Assembly (NCBI RefSeq): GCF_900101025.1
Contig: NZ_FMUH01000007.1
Location: 62,001 to 126,000, forward strand
DNA length: 64,000 nucleotides
Direction: 5' to 3'
Origin: Klenkia marina
Lineage (GTDB): Bacteria > Actinomycetota > Actinomycetes > Mycobacteriales > Geodermatophilaceae
The notes beneath the pieces were generated by a model. That model had not been told where the DNA came from and did not search any database. It saw nothing but the letters and a program-made list of their open reading frames with translations. Positions 49,415-59,331 of this stretch are shown here, in pieces (the stretch's first letter is position 1; every line of letters starts with the position of its first letter). Position numbers and translations under genes: made by a program.

Positions 49415-50948
49415 CCAGGGCGGCGCAGAACTTCGCGTGGTCGTCGGCCGTCTCACGCAGGGGGTCCAGCACCTCGGCCCGCCCGACCTCGGAGACCGCC
49501 CGCTCCAGCCTGCGGCCGGCCCGCCTCGCCCGGCGCCGTGCCCGGACCCCGACCAGCGGGCGGGCCAGCACGGCCAGCAGCAGCCCGGCCAGCAGACCGC
49601 CCACCAGCAGCACCGTGGGCAGCGGGAGCCCCTCGACCCGGGGCAGCGGCACCACGTCGGCCAACTGCAGCCAGCCCAGCACGACCAGCAGGAGCAGCCA
49701 GAGCGCGCCGACCAGCGCCGCCGCGGTGACCACCCACTGCAGGGCCCCGACACCGCGCTGCCACAGCGGGGTGCGCTCGGACCCGAGGTCGGTTCCGGTC
49801 ACGGCCTGGTCGAGGCGGTCGGCCAGGCGGTCGGTGTGCACCTCGACGGTGCGCCGCAGGTCGTCCGACCACGCCAGGGGCAGACCCTCGCCGGCGTCGT
49901 CGCGGACCCGCCGCACCGCCGTGGCCACCGCGGCCTGCTGCACCGACCCGGGGGTGGGCAGCGAGCTGCGGGCCGCCGCATCGCCCAGGTGCAGCCGGCG
50001 CAGCGGGTCGGGGCGCAGCTTGCCTGCCCACCGCACCACGGGCCAGCCGGTCGCCGCCGTGCCCGCCTTGACCGTCGAGCGCTCGACCGCCGACACCACC
50101 GCCGGCACCCCGGCCGCGGCCGCCAGCGCCCGGGTCAACCCCCGCTCGTCGGCCCGCACCTCCGACGTGGTGCCGCAGTGCACCTGCAGCGCCCGGGCCG
50201 CCCCGCGGACGTCGGCGGTCAGCCGCTCGGTGGCCGCCCGCCGCGCAGCCACCCGGTCGGCGAGCCCGGCCAGCAGCTCGGGCAGGCCGGCTCCGGTGCG
50301 GCCGCTGACGGTGAGCAGGGCGGCGTCGGCCAGGCCCTCGGCGTCCAGCAGCCCGCGCAGGTCGGCGCGGCAGGCCTCGAGGTCGGCCGCGGGCAGCCGG
50401 TCGGCCTGGTTGAGCACCACCAGGAGCGTGCCGGCGTGCCCGGCCAGCGGCCGCAGGTAGCGGTCGTGGACGGCGGCGTCGGCGTACTTCTCGGGGTCGA
50501 GCACCCACACCAGGACGTCGACCAGCTCGACCAGCCGGTCGACCTCCAGCCGGTGCTCGAGCCGCACGCTGTCGTGGTCGGGGAGGTCCAGCAGCACCAG
50601 GCCGTCCAGGGCGGGGTCGGCGTCGTGCCGGTGCCGGCGGGGCACCTCGAGCCAGTCGAGCAGGGCGTCCTGCGGCGGCCCCCAGACGGTCGCGTGGGCC
50701 ACGCCGGTGGTCGGGCGGCGCACGCCCGGGGTGCTCACGTGGGCACCGGACAGCGCGTTGAACAGGGTGGACTTGCCGCTGCCGGTCGCCCCGGCCAGCG
50801 CCACCACCGTGGCCTCGCCCAGGGCCTGGCGGGCACCGGCCTTGGCCAGCAGCGTGCGCGCCCGGCCCACCTCGGGGACGGCCAGCCGCCCCTCGGCCAG
50901 CTCGACGGCCTCCCGCAACCCGGCCAGCCGGGTGGTCAGGTCAGCCAC
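49398..50948 (-). CDS. Dynamin-like GTPase, downstream member of a pair
   Basis: 516 residues. The P-loop GATGSGKSTLFNALSG is at about 53, switch region TPGVRRPTTGVAHATVW, the G3 LLDLPDHDS near 118 and the G4 NQAD near 180 give a complete GTPase. Two hydrophobic helices lie at about 420-475 (WVVTAAALVGALWLLLLVVLG and LPTVLLVGGLLAGLLLAVLA), anchoring it in the membrane. It overlaps the upstream GTPase gene by eight bases. Paired dynamin-like proteins such as DynA-DynB of Streptomyces act together in septum formation during sporulation, which is a plausible but unproven role here. Confidence 0.85.
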   Translation of the reverse strand: MADLTTRLAGLREAVELAEGRLAVPEVGRARTLLAKAGARQALGEATVVALAGATGSGKSTLFNALSGAHVSTPGVRRPTTGVAHATVWGPPQDALLDWLEVPRRHRHDADPALDGLVLLDLPDHDSVRLEHRLEVDRLVELVDVLVWVLDPEKYADAAVHDRYLRPLAGHAGTLLVVLNQADRLPAADLEACRADLRGLLDAEGLADAALLTVSGRTGAGLPELLAGLADRVAARRAATERLTADVRGAARALQVHCGTTSEVRADERGLTRALAAAAGVPAVVSAVERSTVKAGTAATGWPVVRWAGKLRPDPLRRLHLGDAAARSSLPTPGSVQQAAVATAVRRVRDDAGEGLPLAWSDDLRRTVEVHTDRLADRLDQAVTGTDLGSERTPLWQRGVGALQWVVTAAALVGALWLLLLVVLGWLQLADVVPLPRVEGLPLPTVLLVGGLLAGLLLAVLARPLVGVRARRRARRAGRRLERAVSEVGRAEVLDPLRETADDHAKFCAALARAAG

Positions 50949-52575
50949 GTGCCCGGGCCGTCGCCTCGGCCGCCGCACGCACGGCGGCGACGTCCTCGGT
51001 GGAGGCGGTGCCGGCGAGCAGCTCGGTGAACCGGGCCCGCTCGGCGGCGAGCAGGGCCTCGGTGCGCTCGTCGAGGTCGCGGCGCGCCCGGTCGGCGAGC
51101 TGGCGCACGGCCGAGTCGCCGAACACGGCCTCCAGCACCCGCTGCCCCACGACCGTCGTGCCGCCGGCGACCGCGACCTCGGCACCCGACAGACCCGCGG
51201 TCTGCGCGAACACCGCGACCATCACCACGGCGCCGGCGCCGTTGACCCCCCACGACAGCACGCGGGCCCGGGTGCGCTTGCCCGCGCCCTCGCCGCGCAC
51301 CAGCTCGAGCACCGCGCCCTGCCAGTCGCGCACCGTGCGGCCCGCGGCCTCGGTGAACCCGGGGCCCACGGTGGCCAGCTCGCGCTCCCGGCCGGCCACC
51401 AGCGCCGCACCGCCGGGCAGGGCCCGCCAGGCGGTGACGGTCTCCTCGGCCGCGGTCTCGGCGGCCGAGCGCAGCAGGTGCTCGACGCCGCTCTCGAGGG
51501 CCCCGGCGAGGTCCTCGGCCGGGGTGGTGCGGCCGGTGACCGCGGCGGTGACCCGGTCGCGCAGCCGCCCGATGCCGGCCTGCAGCGAGCGCATCCACTC
51601 ACCGGTGCCCACGAACTCCTGCCAGCGGGCCAGCACCTCACCGCGCAGCAGGGTGCCGCTGCGCACGCCCTCGTCGACCGAGGCAGCCGCCCGTGCGGTG
51701 GCGGCGTCCGCGGCGGTCCGCAGCGCCGCGGCGGCCGCGACCTGCTCGTCCCCGGCCGCGGCGATGCCGGCGATGCGCTCGTCGAGGCTGGCCAGTGCGC
51801 CCGCCAGGGTCTGCCGCACCACCTCCGCCCGGGCACCGGCGTCCGCGGCCAGCCCGTGCAGCCAACCGCGCAGCGGGGCCACCTGCTCCTCGGGCAGGAG
51901 GCCGTCGCGCAGCGGCACCTCAGGCACCACCCACAGCCGCGCGGCGCCCAGCCCGGCGCGGGCCAGCATCCCGGTCAGGTCGGCGGCGATCTCCTCCGCC
52001 GCCTCCGGCGGCACCCGGTCCAGGACGACGGCCAACGCCGTCCCCCGGTCGGCGGCGGTGCGCAGCAGGTCCCACGGGACGGCGTCGGCGTAGCGGGCGG
52101 CCGTGGTGACGAACACCCACAGGTCGGCCGCGGCCAGCAGCTGCCCGGCCAGGTCGCGGTTGCTCTCCACCACGCTGTCGACGTCGGGGGCGTCGACCAG
52201 GGCGAGACCGGGCGGCAGGGCCGGGGTCACCGTCACCTGCACCGGCAGCACCCGGCCGTCGGCGAAGGTGCCGCGGTCGGCGGGGGCGCACACCAGCACG
52301 GGGGTGCGGGTGGTCGGGCGCAGCACGCCGGCCGTGCTCACCTGCTCGCCGAGCAGGCTGTTGACCAGCGTCGACTTGCCGGCGCCGGTCGAGCCGCCCA
52401 CCACGGCCAGCAGCGGGGCGTCGAGGTCGCGCAGCCGGGGCAGCAGGTAGTCCTCGACCTGGTCGACGACCGAGCGCACGGCCCTGACCGCTCCGTCACG
52501 ACCCGGCGTCGCGAGCCGCCAGGGCAGGGCGTCGACGCGGTCGCGGAGCCGGTCGAGCTCCTCGGGGAGGGTCAC
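50941..52575 (-). CDS. Dynamin-like GTPase, upstream member of a pair
   Basis: 544 residues. P-loop GGSTGAGKSTLVNSLLGEQVSTAGVLRPTTRTPVLV near residue 60, G3 LVDAPDVDSV near 117 and VLDRVPPEAAEE follow the same plan as the downstream protein. A long helical stalk region (about 230-400) and one membrane stretch (VNGAGAVVMVAVFAQTAGL at about 445) are seen. GTG at 52575 follows GGGGAGG. The overlapping gene order suggests a heteromeric complex. A divergent RsbW-like gene lies 102 bases upstream. Confidence 0.85.
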   Translation of the reverse strand: MTLPEELDRLRDRVDALPWRLATPGRDGAVRAVRSVVDQVEDYLLPRLRDLDAPLLAVVGGSTGAGKSTLVNSLLGEQVSTAGVLRPTTRTPVLVCAPADRGTFADGRVLPVQVTVTPALPPGLALVDAPDVDSVVESNRDLAGQLLAAADLWVFVTTAARYADAVPWDLLRTAADRGTALAVVLDRVPPEAAEEIAADLTGMLARAGLGAARLWVVPEVPLRDGLLPEEQVAPLRGWLHGLAADAGARAEVVRQTLAGALASLDERIAGIAAAGDEQVAAAAALRTAADAATARAAASVDEGVRSGTLLRGEVLARWQEFVGTGEWMRSLQAGIGRLRDRVTAAVTGRTTPAEDLAGALESGVEHLLRSAAETAAEETVTAWRALPGGAALVAGRERELATVGPGFTEAAGRTVRDWQGAVLELVRGEGAGKRTRARVLSWGVNGAGAVVMVAVFAQTAGLSGAEVAVAGGTTVVGQRVLEAVFGDSAVRQLADRARRDLDERTEALLAAERARFTELLAGTASTEDVAAVRAAAEATARARG

Positions 52576-52677
52576 CGGGGAAGTCTCCCCCGGTTGCTCC
52601 CGCTGCGCGTCCGGACCGCGTCGGTCAGGATGGGTCCGACCGCGCCCCGCCGACGCACGAGAAGAGGACGCCACCCC

Positions 52678-53160
52678 GTGCACGCCGACTCCTCGTGGCC
52701 CCACGCGCCGGTCCCCGACATCCCCGGTGACGTCTGGCGCTGGCAGCTGCCCAGCGTGCACGACGCCTCCCGCGTGCGCATGGACCTCCGCGCCCGGCTC
52801 GCCCACCCCTCCCTGGCGTCGTCGTCCACCGAGGACGCCCGTGAGGGCCTGCTGCTCGCCTTCGAGGAGCTCGCGTCGAACGCACTGCGGCACGGCGGCG
52901 GGGCCGTCGAGGCGGTCATCGTGGCCACCCCGGGGTCCGGCTGGGTGCTGAGCCTGTCCGACGAGGCCGTCGACCGGCCGCCGGTGCCCGCCGTCGACCG
53001 CGACCCCGCCTTCGGCGGCATGGGGCTGCCGATGGTCGCGCAGCTCTCGGTCGAGCACGGCTACGCGATCGCGCACGACCGCAAGCACGTGTGGGCGCGG
53101 CTGGCCTCGGGCGTCCCGGCACCCGACGCCACCCCGGCCCCCCGGGGCAGCCTCGCCTGA
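52678..53160 (+). CDS. RsbW-like ATP-binding regulator, second copy
   Basis: 160 residues. The GHKL N-box FEELASNALRHGGG and lid FGGMGLPMVAQLSVEHGY match the protein at 35972 (shared DRDPxxGGxGL), so the two are paralogues. It likely switches between a sigma factor and a STAS protein. GAAGAGGA precedes the GTG at 52678. It is divergent from the dynamin-like pair, which it or its partner sigma factor could control. Confidence 0.85.
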   Translation: MHADSSWPHAPVPDIPGDVWRWQLPSVHDASRVRMDLRARLAHPSLASSSTEDAREGLLLAFEELASNALRHGGGAVEAVIVATPGSGWVLSLSDEAVDRPPVPAVDRDPAFGGMGLPMVAQLSVEHGYAIAHDRKHVWARLASGVPAPDATPAPRGSLA

Positions 53161-53219
53161 CCTGGGTCTTCGTCACCCGTCCGTGACACCCGGGGTCACG
53201 GTCGGTTAGCGTCGTGACG

Positions 53220-54368
53220 ATGCGCCGCCGGTTGACCGTCCTCGTCGCCGGGGCAGTGGTGGCTCTCACCGCAGCGACGTCCCCCGCGTACGCCGCCCCC
53301 GTCGACGCCACCGCGGTCACCGCCGCGCAGGCCGAGGTCGACCGGGTCGCCGCCCTCGTGCGCGCCGCCGAGGACGAGCTGGCCCGCTCGACCGTGCTGG
53401 CCGAGGCGGCCGCCGACGCCGACCGGGCCGCCCAGGAGCAGCTGCTCGCCGCCCAGGTCGCGCAGGTCACCACCGCCGCGGCGCTGGCCCGGGCCCAGGC
53501 CGACACCGTCGCCGCCGAGGCCGACGTCGCCACCCTGGGCCGTGAGGCGTTCATGGGCCAGCAGGGGTTCGGCACCGCGCAGGTGCTGCTGGACTCGGGC
53601 AGCCCCGAGGAGGTGCTGCAGCGGGCCGCCACCCTGGCGCAGCTCGGCGAGGACCGTGCCCAGCGCTTGGACGCCGTGGAGCTCGTGCGCGACCAGGAGC
53701 AGGCGGCCGACACCGCGGCCCAGCAGGCGGTCGCCGAGCTGAGCACCGCGGCCTCCGCCGCCGCCGAGGCCGACACCGCCGCGCAGCAGCAGGTCGCCGC
53801 CGCGCAGCAGTCCTACGACGCCGTGGCCGCGCAGAAGGCCGGCCTCGACGCCCAGCTGCTCGCCGCGCAGACCGCGCTGCTGGAGGCCCAGGGCGTCGAG
53901 GACGCCGCCGCAGCGGCCCAGGCGGCCGCCGCCGAGGCGGTGGCCGAGGTCAGCGTGACGTCGGTGGGTGACGGCTCGCTGGTCGCCGGTCGGGTCACCT
54001 CCTGCTACGGCTCGCGCTGGGGCACCACGCACTACGGCGTCGACATCGCCGCCCCCATCGGCACCCCGATCTACGTCCCCGAGGGCGGTGTGGTGCTCGA
54101 CGCCGGGCCGGCCAACGGGTTCGGGCAGGCCGTGTACGTGCAGCACCCCGACGGCGTCGTCTCCCTGTACGGGCACGTCGACACGTTCACCGTGCGGGCC
54201 GGGCAGGTCGTGTCCGCCGGCCAGCAGATCGCCACCGTGGGCAACCGCGGCCAGTCGACCGGTCCGCACGTGCACGTCGAGACGCACTACGGCGGCCTCT
54301 ACGCCGACCGCCGCAACCCGGTGCCCTGGCTGACCTCGCACGGCATCTCCGTCGGCACCTGCGGCTGA
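53220..54368 (+). CDS. Secreted coiled-coil M23 (LytM) peptidase
   Basis: 382 residues. A signal peptide ends at SPAYA (about 22). A long Ala-rich coiled coil (about 30-240) is followed by an M23 domain from about 255. Zinc and catalytic motifs HYGVDIAAP (HxxxD) and GPHVHVE (HxH) are intact, so it should cleave peptidoglycan cross-bridges. The coiled coil resembles the regulatory arm of EnvC/RipA-type hydrolases that are activated at division sites. ATG at 53220 is preceded two codons earlier by an in-frame GTG. Confidence 0.88.
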   Translation: MRRRLTVLVAGAVVALTAATSPAYAAPVDATAVTAAQAEVDRVAALVRAAEDELARSTVLAEAAADADRAAQEQLLAAQVAQVTTAAALARAQADTVAAEADVATLGREAFMGQQGFGTAQVLLDSGSPEEVLQRAATLAQLGEDRAQRLDAVELVRDQEQAADTAAQQAVAELSTAASAAAEADTAAQQQVAAAQQSYDAVAAQKAGLDAQLLAAQTALLEAQGVEDAAAAAQAAAAEAVAEVSVTSVGDGSLVAGRVTSCYGSRWGTTHYGVDIAAPIGTPIYVPEGGVVLDAGPANGFGQAVYVQHPDGVVSLYGHVDTFTVRAGQVVSAGQQIATVGNRGQSTGPHVHVETHYGGLYADRRNPVPWLTSHGISVGTCG

Positions 54369-54776
54369 CGCCCCCCGCGCACCGAGCCACCTGCTGCGCT
54401 CCCACGCGGGTCTCCCAGCTCGATGACCCGCACCCCAGCGCACCCGCGAGGTGGGCGCGTCGCTGCGCCCGTCATCGGGGGCGATGAGCCGCATGCCGGC
54501 GCGGTGGCTCGCCGGGTGCGCACGCGGAGGTCATCGACCCGACGTTGCCGTGGACGTTGCATGCCGTCCGACCGTTTACCGCACCAGCGGATCGTGCGTC
54601 GCCAGCCGTCCGCACCGACGGAGATGATCACGGTTCACGGCCAGGTCGGCGCAACTTGTACGTGAACGGCCGTGACGCACACCACCCCTGGGCGTTGGAC
54701 AGGTCGACGCTGTGCGCCCGCTCGACGACGGTGCGCAGCGCTCCGCCACCGACGACAGCTGACGAAGGAGTCACCT
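54369..54776. other. Gene-free stretch before the molybdoenzyme operon
   Basis: About 400 bases with no convincing reading frame. Its second half is less GC-rich than its surroundings and ends in GAAGGAG, the ribosome site for the gene at 54777. No clear operator palindrome, riboswitch or tRNA was recognised. It probably holds the promoter of the following two-gene operon. Confidence 0.5.
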
Positions 54777-57023
54777 GTGAGCCTGGGAACGCCTGAGCAC
54801 GACATCGCCGAACCCGCGCGCGAGCACAGCCGCCGCCGCTTCCTGACCTTCCTGGTGGCCGCACCCACCCTGGCCGTCGCCGCGCGCATCGGCGCCGACG
54901 GCCTCGCCCCGGCCTCGGCGCAGGCCGCCGTGCCGTCGCTGCCGGCCCCGGCGGAGATCCTGGACCTGGGCGACGCGCTGATCCTGGCGGCCGCCCCGAC
55001 CGCGAACCTCATCGTGGTCACCGTCGACGAGACCGGCCGGGTCGGTCTGGCCCTGCCCCGCGCCGAGGTCGGGCAGGGCATCACCACCGCCGTGGGCATG
55101 CTGATCGCCGACGAGCTCGACGTCGGTCTGGACCAGGTCGACGTCACCCTCGCCGACGCCCGGCCCGAACTCGTGTTCAACCAGCTCACCGGCGGCTCGA
55201 ACACGATCCGCAGCGTCTACGGCCCGGTGCGGGCGGCGGCCGCCCAGGCCCGCGCCCGGCTGCTCGCCGCGGCTGCCGCCCGCTGGGGCACCGCGCCGTC
55301 CGTCCTCTCCGTGTCCGCCGGTGTCGTCACCGGCCCCGGCGGGCGCAGCGCGACCTACGGCGAGCTCTCCGCCGCAGCCGCCGACCCCGGCCTGTCGGTC
55401 GTGCTGGCCACGCCCAAGCCCCCCTCGGCCGCCACCCTGGTCGGCACCCCCACCAACCGGGTCGACGCGCGACGCATGGTCACCGGGCAGATGGAGTACA
55501 CGCTCGACCTCGACGTGGTGCCCGGCGCGCTGCCGACGATGGTGCGCCGCCCGCCGACGATCAACGGCACCGTGCGGTCGGTGCAGAACGAGGCCGCGGT
55601 GCGGGCGATGCCCGGCGTCGTCGACGTGGTCACCGTGGCGACCGGCGTGGCCGTGCTCGCCGAGACCTTCGGGCAGGCACTGGCCGGCAAGGAGGCCCTG
55701 GAGGTCACCTGGGGCCCGGGCACCGTCGACGGCGAGAGCAACGCGACGATCCAGCAGAAGCTGCGGGCGGCCACCCTGCCCTTCGTCGTCCCGCCGTTGC
55801 TGACCACCACGGTCGACGCCGAGTTCGACTTCGCGATGGTCAGCCACGCGCCGATGGAGACCAACTCGGCGATCGCCGACGTCCGGCGCGACCGGGCCGA
55901 GATCTGGTCGGGGCTGAAGTCGCCGATCGTCGCGCAGCAGACCATCGCCGCCGAGCTCGGCCTGCCCCAGTCGGCGGTCACCGTGCACGTCACCCAGGGC
56001 GGCGGCTCGTTCGGTCGCCGGCTGTTCTTCGACGCGGCCCTGGAGGCCGCGCGCATCTCGAAGGCGGCCGGCAAGCCGGTGAAGCTGATGTGGTCGCGGA
56101 TCGACGACATGCGGCACGGGCGGGCCCGCGCGGCCAGCTTCCACCGCATCCGGGCGACCGTGGCCGCGGGCCAGGTGCTCACCTTCGAGCACCGGGTGGC
56201 CAGCGGCGAGACCGACACCAAGCACGGACTCGGCGAGATCCTCACCGCGGTCGCGGCCAGCCTGCCCGTCGGCGGGAACCTGAGCTTCGCCCAGACGATC
56301 TTCCTGACCACGGTGCACTCGCCCTACCAGCTCGGCGCGACCACGCACCTGCTGAACGAGGTGCCGCTGCAGATGCACACCGGCTCGTGGCGGTCGGTCT
56401 ACTCGGCCAACACCCGGGGCGCCGAGGAGGTGCTCATCGACGAGATCGCCGCGAAGCTCGGCAAGGACCCGGTGACCTTCCGCCGCGAGTTCCTCAAGAG
56501 CGACCGGTTCCGCGCGGTGCTCGAGAAGGTGGTCACGGAGGGCCAGTGGGGCCGCTCGATGCCGCGCGGCACGGCCCAGGGCATCGCCTTCCACGCCGAG
56601 TACAAGTCGTGCACCGCGTGCCTGGTCGAGGTCGACGCCACCGACCCCCGTGCGCCGCGGGTCACCCGGGCCACCATCGCCGCCGACGTCGGCCGGGTGA
56701 TCAACCCGCGCGGCCTGGAGTCCCAGCTGATCGGCGGGCTCACCGACGCCATCGGGACGACGTTCCGGGCCGGGTTGCACATCGACGCCGGCCTGCCGCT
56801 GGAGGGCAGCTACTCGCAGTTCCACTACACCCGCCAGGCCGAGAGCCCGCTGCGCACGTCGGTGTTCGTGGTGCCCTCGGACGGCGAACCGGGGGGTGCC
56901 GGCGAGCTCGGCGTCCCCGCGGCCGTCGGCGCGGTCGCCAACGCCTACGCCCGCGCGACCGGCACGAAGCCGCGCAGCTTCCCGATCAACTTCCCGGTCG
57001 ACTTCGACCCCTTCCCCCGCTGA
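54777..57023 (+). CDS. Molybdopterin-dependent oxidoreductase large subunit (isoquinoline 1-oxidoreductase beta type)
   Basis: 748 residues. A twin-arginine signal [19 protein letters not shown] is at about 18-37, so the folded enzyme is exported. Mo-cofactor motifs [27 protein letters not shown] and the catalytic [10 protein letters not shown] with its Glu are intact. The size and Tat signal match the IorB group, which hydroxylates N-heterocycles or oxidises aldehydes. GTG start behind GAAGGAG. The Fe-S subunit follows 17 bases later. No cofactor-insertion chaperone gene lies nearby. Confidence 0.9.
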   Translation: MSLGTPEHDIAEPAREHSRRRFLTFLVAAPTLAVAARIGADGLAPASAQAAVPSLPAPAEILDLGDALILAAAPTANLIVVTVDETGRVGLALPRAEVGQGITTAVGMLIADELDVGLDQVDVTLADARPELVFNQLTGGSNTIRSVYGPVRAAAAQARARLLAAAAARWGTAPSVLSVSAGVVTGPGGRSATYGELSAAAADPGLSVVLATPKPPSAATLVGTPTNRVDARRMVTGQMEYTLDLDVVPGALPTMVRRPPTINGTVRSVQNEAAVRAMPGVVDVVTVATGVAVLAETFGQALAGKEALEVTWGPGTVDGESNATIQQKLRAATLPFVVPPLLTTTVDAEFDFAMVSHAPMETNSAIADVRRDRAEIWSGLKSPIVAQQTIAAELGLPQSAVTVHVTQGGGSFGRRLFFDAALEAARISKAAGKPVKLMWSRIDDMRHGRARAASFHRIRATVAAGQVLTFEHRVASGETDTKHGLGEILTAVAASLPVGGNLSFAQTIFLTTVHSPYQLGATTHLLNEVPLQMHTGSWRSVYSANTRGAEEVLIDEIAAKLGKDPVTFRREFLKSDRFRAVLEKVVTEGQWGRSMPRGTAQGIAFHAEYKSCTACLVEVDATDPRAPRVTRATIAADVGRVINPRGLESQLIGGLTDAIGTTFRAGLHIDAGLPLEGSYSQFHYTRQAESPLRTSVFVVPSDGEPGGAGELGVPAAVGAVANAYARATGTKPRSFPINFPVDFDPFPR

Positions 57024-57040
57024 GCCAGGAGACGACCGCG

Positions 57041-57511
57041 ATGCCGAACTACACCTTCCAGCTCAACGGCGAGACCGTCACCGTCGACGCCCCGGCCGAT
57101 CTGCCGCTGCTGTGGGCGCTGCGCGACAAGCTGGGCGTCACCGGGCCGAAGTACGGCTGCGGGATCGACGTCTGCAAGGCCTGCACCAGCCACCTCGACG
57201 GCGCCGCGATCAACCCGTGCGTCACCCCCACCGCCGACGTGGCCGGCCGCGAGGTCACCACCATCGAGGGGCTGGCCGGCACCTGGTCCGACGACCCGGA
57301 CGAGCTGCACCCCGTGCAGGAGGCCTGGCTCGAGCGCGACGTCGCCCAGTGCGGGTACTGCCAGCCGGGCCAGATCATGGCCGCGGTCGCGCTGCTGCGC
57401 CGGACGTCGAACCCGACGGACGCCGACATCGACGCGATCGAGAACGTCTGCCGGTGCGGCTCCTACAGCCGCATCCGGGAGGCGATCAAGGCCGCCGCCG
57501 CCCGCATGTGA
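57041..57511 (+). CDS. 2Fe-2S small subunit of the molybdoenzyme (IorA type)
   Basis: 156 residues with eight cluster cysteines in two sets: [14 protein letters not shown] plus NPC near 61 for the plant-ferredoxin cluster, and CGYCQPGQ plus CRCGSYSRI for the helical cluster. It carries electrons from the molybdenum site to an acceptor. It has no signal peptide, so it would travel through Tat attached to the large subunit. Ribosome site AGGAGA. The genes form a two-cistron operon; a separate cytochrome subunit is not encoded here. Confidence 0.92.
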   Translation: MPNYTFQLNGETVTVDAPADLPLLWALRDKLGVTGPKYGCGIDVCKACTSHLDGAAINPCVTPTADVAGREVTTIEGLAGTWSDDPDELHPVQEAWLERDVAQCGYCQPGQIMAAVALLRRTSNPTDADIDAIENVCRCGSYSRIREAIKAAAARM

Positions 57512-57520
57512 GCTGCGGTG

Positions 57521-57579
57521 ATCAGCTCAGCTGATCCGACTCCGTCCTGGCTCACCGGCGTCGGTGCGCCAGGACGGAG
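57521..57579. terminator. Hairpins between convergent operons
   Basis: ATCAGCTCAGCTGAT (57521-57535) is a short palindrome, followed by a 12-bp stem CTCCGTCCTGGC / GCCAGGACGGAG (57540-57551 with 57568-57579) around a 16-base loop. CAGCTGATCC recurs at 57591. The region separates the plus-strand molybdoenzyme genes from the minus-strand ABC genes. Confidence 0.55.
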
Positions 57580-57615
57580 GCCGGTGGACGCAGCTGATCC
57601 ACGCCGAGCGGGCCG

Positions 57616-59331
57616 TCAGCCGCGGGCGCTCCAGGCGGCCCACAGCCGGGCGTAGCCACCCCCGGCGGCGACCAGCTCGTCGTGCGTCCCCTGCTCGACC
57701 ACCCGCCCGGCGGCCAGCACCACCACCCGGTCGGCGCGGGCGGCCTGGCTGAGCCGGTGGGCCACCACCAGCGTGGTGCGGCCGCGCACGGCGGCGTCGG
57801 CGGACTCCTCGAGGTCCCGGGCCCCTGCGCTGCCGGCCTCCGCCGTCGCCTCGTCCAGGACGGCAACAGGCGGGTCGGCCAGCACCAACCGGGCCAGGGC
57901 GAGCTGCTGGGCCTGGGGGGCGGTGAGCTCGCGGCCGCCCTCGCCGACCAGCGTGCCCAGCCCCATCGCGACCGCCCAGCCCGCACCGACGGTCTCCAGC
58001 GCCGCGGTCACCTCGGCGTCGGTGGCGTCGGGGCAGGCCAGCCGCACGTCGTCGGCGAGGGTGCCGGCGAAGACGTGCACCTCCTGGCTGACCAGACCCA
58101 CGTGCGCCCGCAGGTCCTCGACGGGTGCGCCGTCCAGGAGCACCCGGCCCGCAGACGGTTCGAGGGCCCCGGCCAGCACCCCGGCCAGGGTGGTCTTGCC
58201 CGCGCCCGAGGCCCCGACCAGCGCCGTGTGCTCCCCGGGGGCCAGCACGAGGTCGACGTCGTCGAGCACGGCCGGCCCGCCGTAGCTGTGCCGGATCCCG
58301 CGCAGCTCGACGGCCGGGCGGGTGGTCGAGCGGGCCCGGGCCGCCGGGGGGACGTCGGGCAGGTCGGCGACCCCGACCATGCGCACCAGCGACGCCCCGG
58401 CGGACTGGATGTCGTCGAAGGTGAACAGCAGCAGGCCCAGCGGCCCGAACAGGCGGTGGAACAGCAGCGCCGCCGTCGTCACCGCACCGACCGTCACGGT
58501 GTCGGCGCGCACGAGCACGAACCCGACCGCGAGGACGGCGGCCAGGCCCACGTACTCGGCGCGGTTGGTCCGCCACCCGAAGTCGGTGTAGAGCCGGAAG
58601 ACGTCGAGGGTGATCGACAGCGACCGGGCCGACCGGTCGTCGACCACCGCGCGGTGCCGGGCCTCGTCGGCGTAGGCGTGCACGGTGTCGGCGCCCTGCA
58701 CCGAGCTGACCAGGGCCTGCGACCGCTCGCCCATCGCGACGCGCTCGGCGGCGTACCGGGGGCCCGACCGCGGCAGGTACCAGCGCAGGGCGGCGACGTA
58801 GAGCGGGAGGGCCACGAGCCCGGCCAGGGCCAACCGCCAGTCCAGGGCCCCCAGCCCCAGCAGGGTGAGCAGCACCGTGAGCCCGGCGCCGACCACCTGC
58901 GGCAGCCCGCTGGTCACGGCCTCGGCCACCTTGGCGACGTCGTCGGCGACCCGCGAGAGCAGGTCACCGCCGCGCACCCGGTCCAGCGTCGCCGAGGGCA
59001 GGTGCAGCGCCCGGTCGACCACGCGCTCGCGCAGCCGGGCCAGCACGGTCTCCCCGAGCCGCGCCATGAGCACGACGGAGACCCCGGTGAGGACGGCGGT
59101 CAGCAGCGCCGCGGCCAGCAGCGCGACCAGGAACGGCCCGATCGAGCCCTCCTGCCGGTCGACGGCGTCGACGAGGCGGCCCAGCACCGCGGGGGCGACC
59201 AGCCCGGACGCCGCGGCGGCGACGGCGGAGAGCAGCGTGACCGCGGTCGCGACGGGGCGGGTACGGAGGACGTCCCACACCACACGGCCGGCGCGCCGTC
59301 CGGTCGAGACGGGCAGCAGCTGGTCGCTCAC
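57616..59331 (-). CDS. ABC transporter fused membrane-ATPase subunit with variant signature motif
   Basis: 571 residues, six-helix ABC exporter domain plus ATPase. Walker A GASGAGKTT is at about 380, Q-loop VSQEVHVF, Walker B VAVLDEATAE and H-loop VVAHRLS are intact, but the signature reads GRELTAPQAQQ instead of LSGGQ. It is translationally coupled (GTGA) to the preceding gene at 59328-60974, whose defects are complementary, so the two form an asymmetric heterodimer. A TTAGG-n4-CCT iron-box-like site before the pair hints at siderophore traffic of the IrtAB kind; multidrug export is the alternative. Confidence 0.85.
   Translation of the reverse strand: MSDQLLPVSTGRRAGRVVWDVLRTRPVATAVTLLSAVAAAASGLVAPAVLGRLVDAVDRQEGSIGPFLVALLAAALLTAVLTGVSVVLMARLGETVLARLRERVVDRALHLPSATLDRVRGGDLLSRVADDVAKVAEAVTSGLPQVVGAGLTVLLTLLGLGALDWRLALAGLVALPLYVAALRWYLPRSGPRYAAERVAMGERSQALVSSVQGADTVHAYADEARHRAVVDDRSARSLSITLDVFRLYTDFGWRTNRAEYVGLAAVLAVGFVLVRADTVTVGAVTTAALLFHRLFGPLGLLLFTFDDIQSAGASLVRMVGVADLPDVPPAARARSTTRPAVELRGIRHSYGGPAVLDDVDLVLAPGEHTALVGASGAGKTTLAGVLAGALEPSAGRVLLDGAPVEDLRAHVGLVSQEVHVFAGTLADDVRLACPDATDAEVTAALETVGAGWAVAMGLGTLVGEGGRELTAPQAQQLALARLVLADPPVAVLDEATAEAGSAGARDLEESADAAVRGRTTLVVAHRLSQAARADRVVVLAAGRVVEQGTHDELVAAGGGYARLWAAWSARG

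Noticed and set aside
53161-53219. Cyclic di-AMP riboswitch before the M23 peptidase, as seen for other actinobacterial wall hydrolases
   Set aside because: The gap is only 59 bases, too short for that aptamer, and it contains only a 6-bp CGTGAC/GTCACG hairpin.
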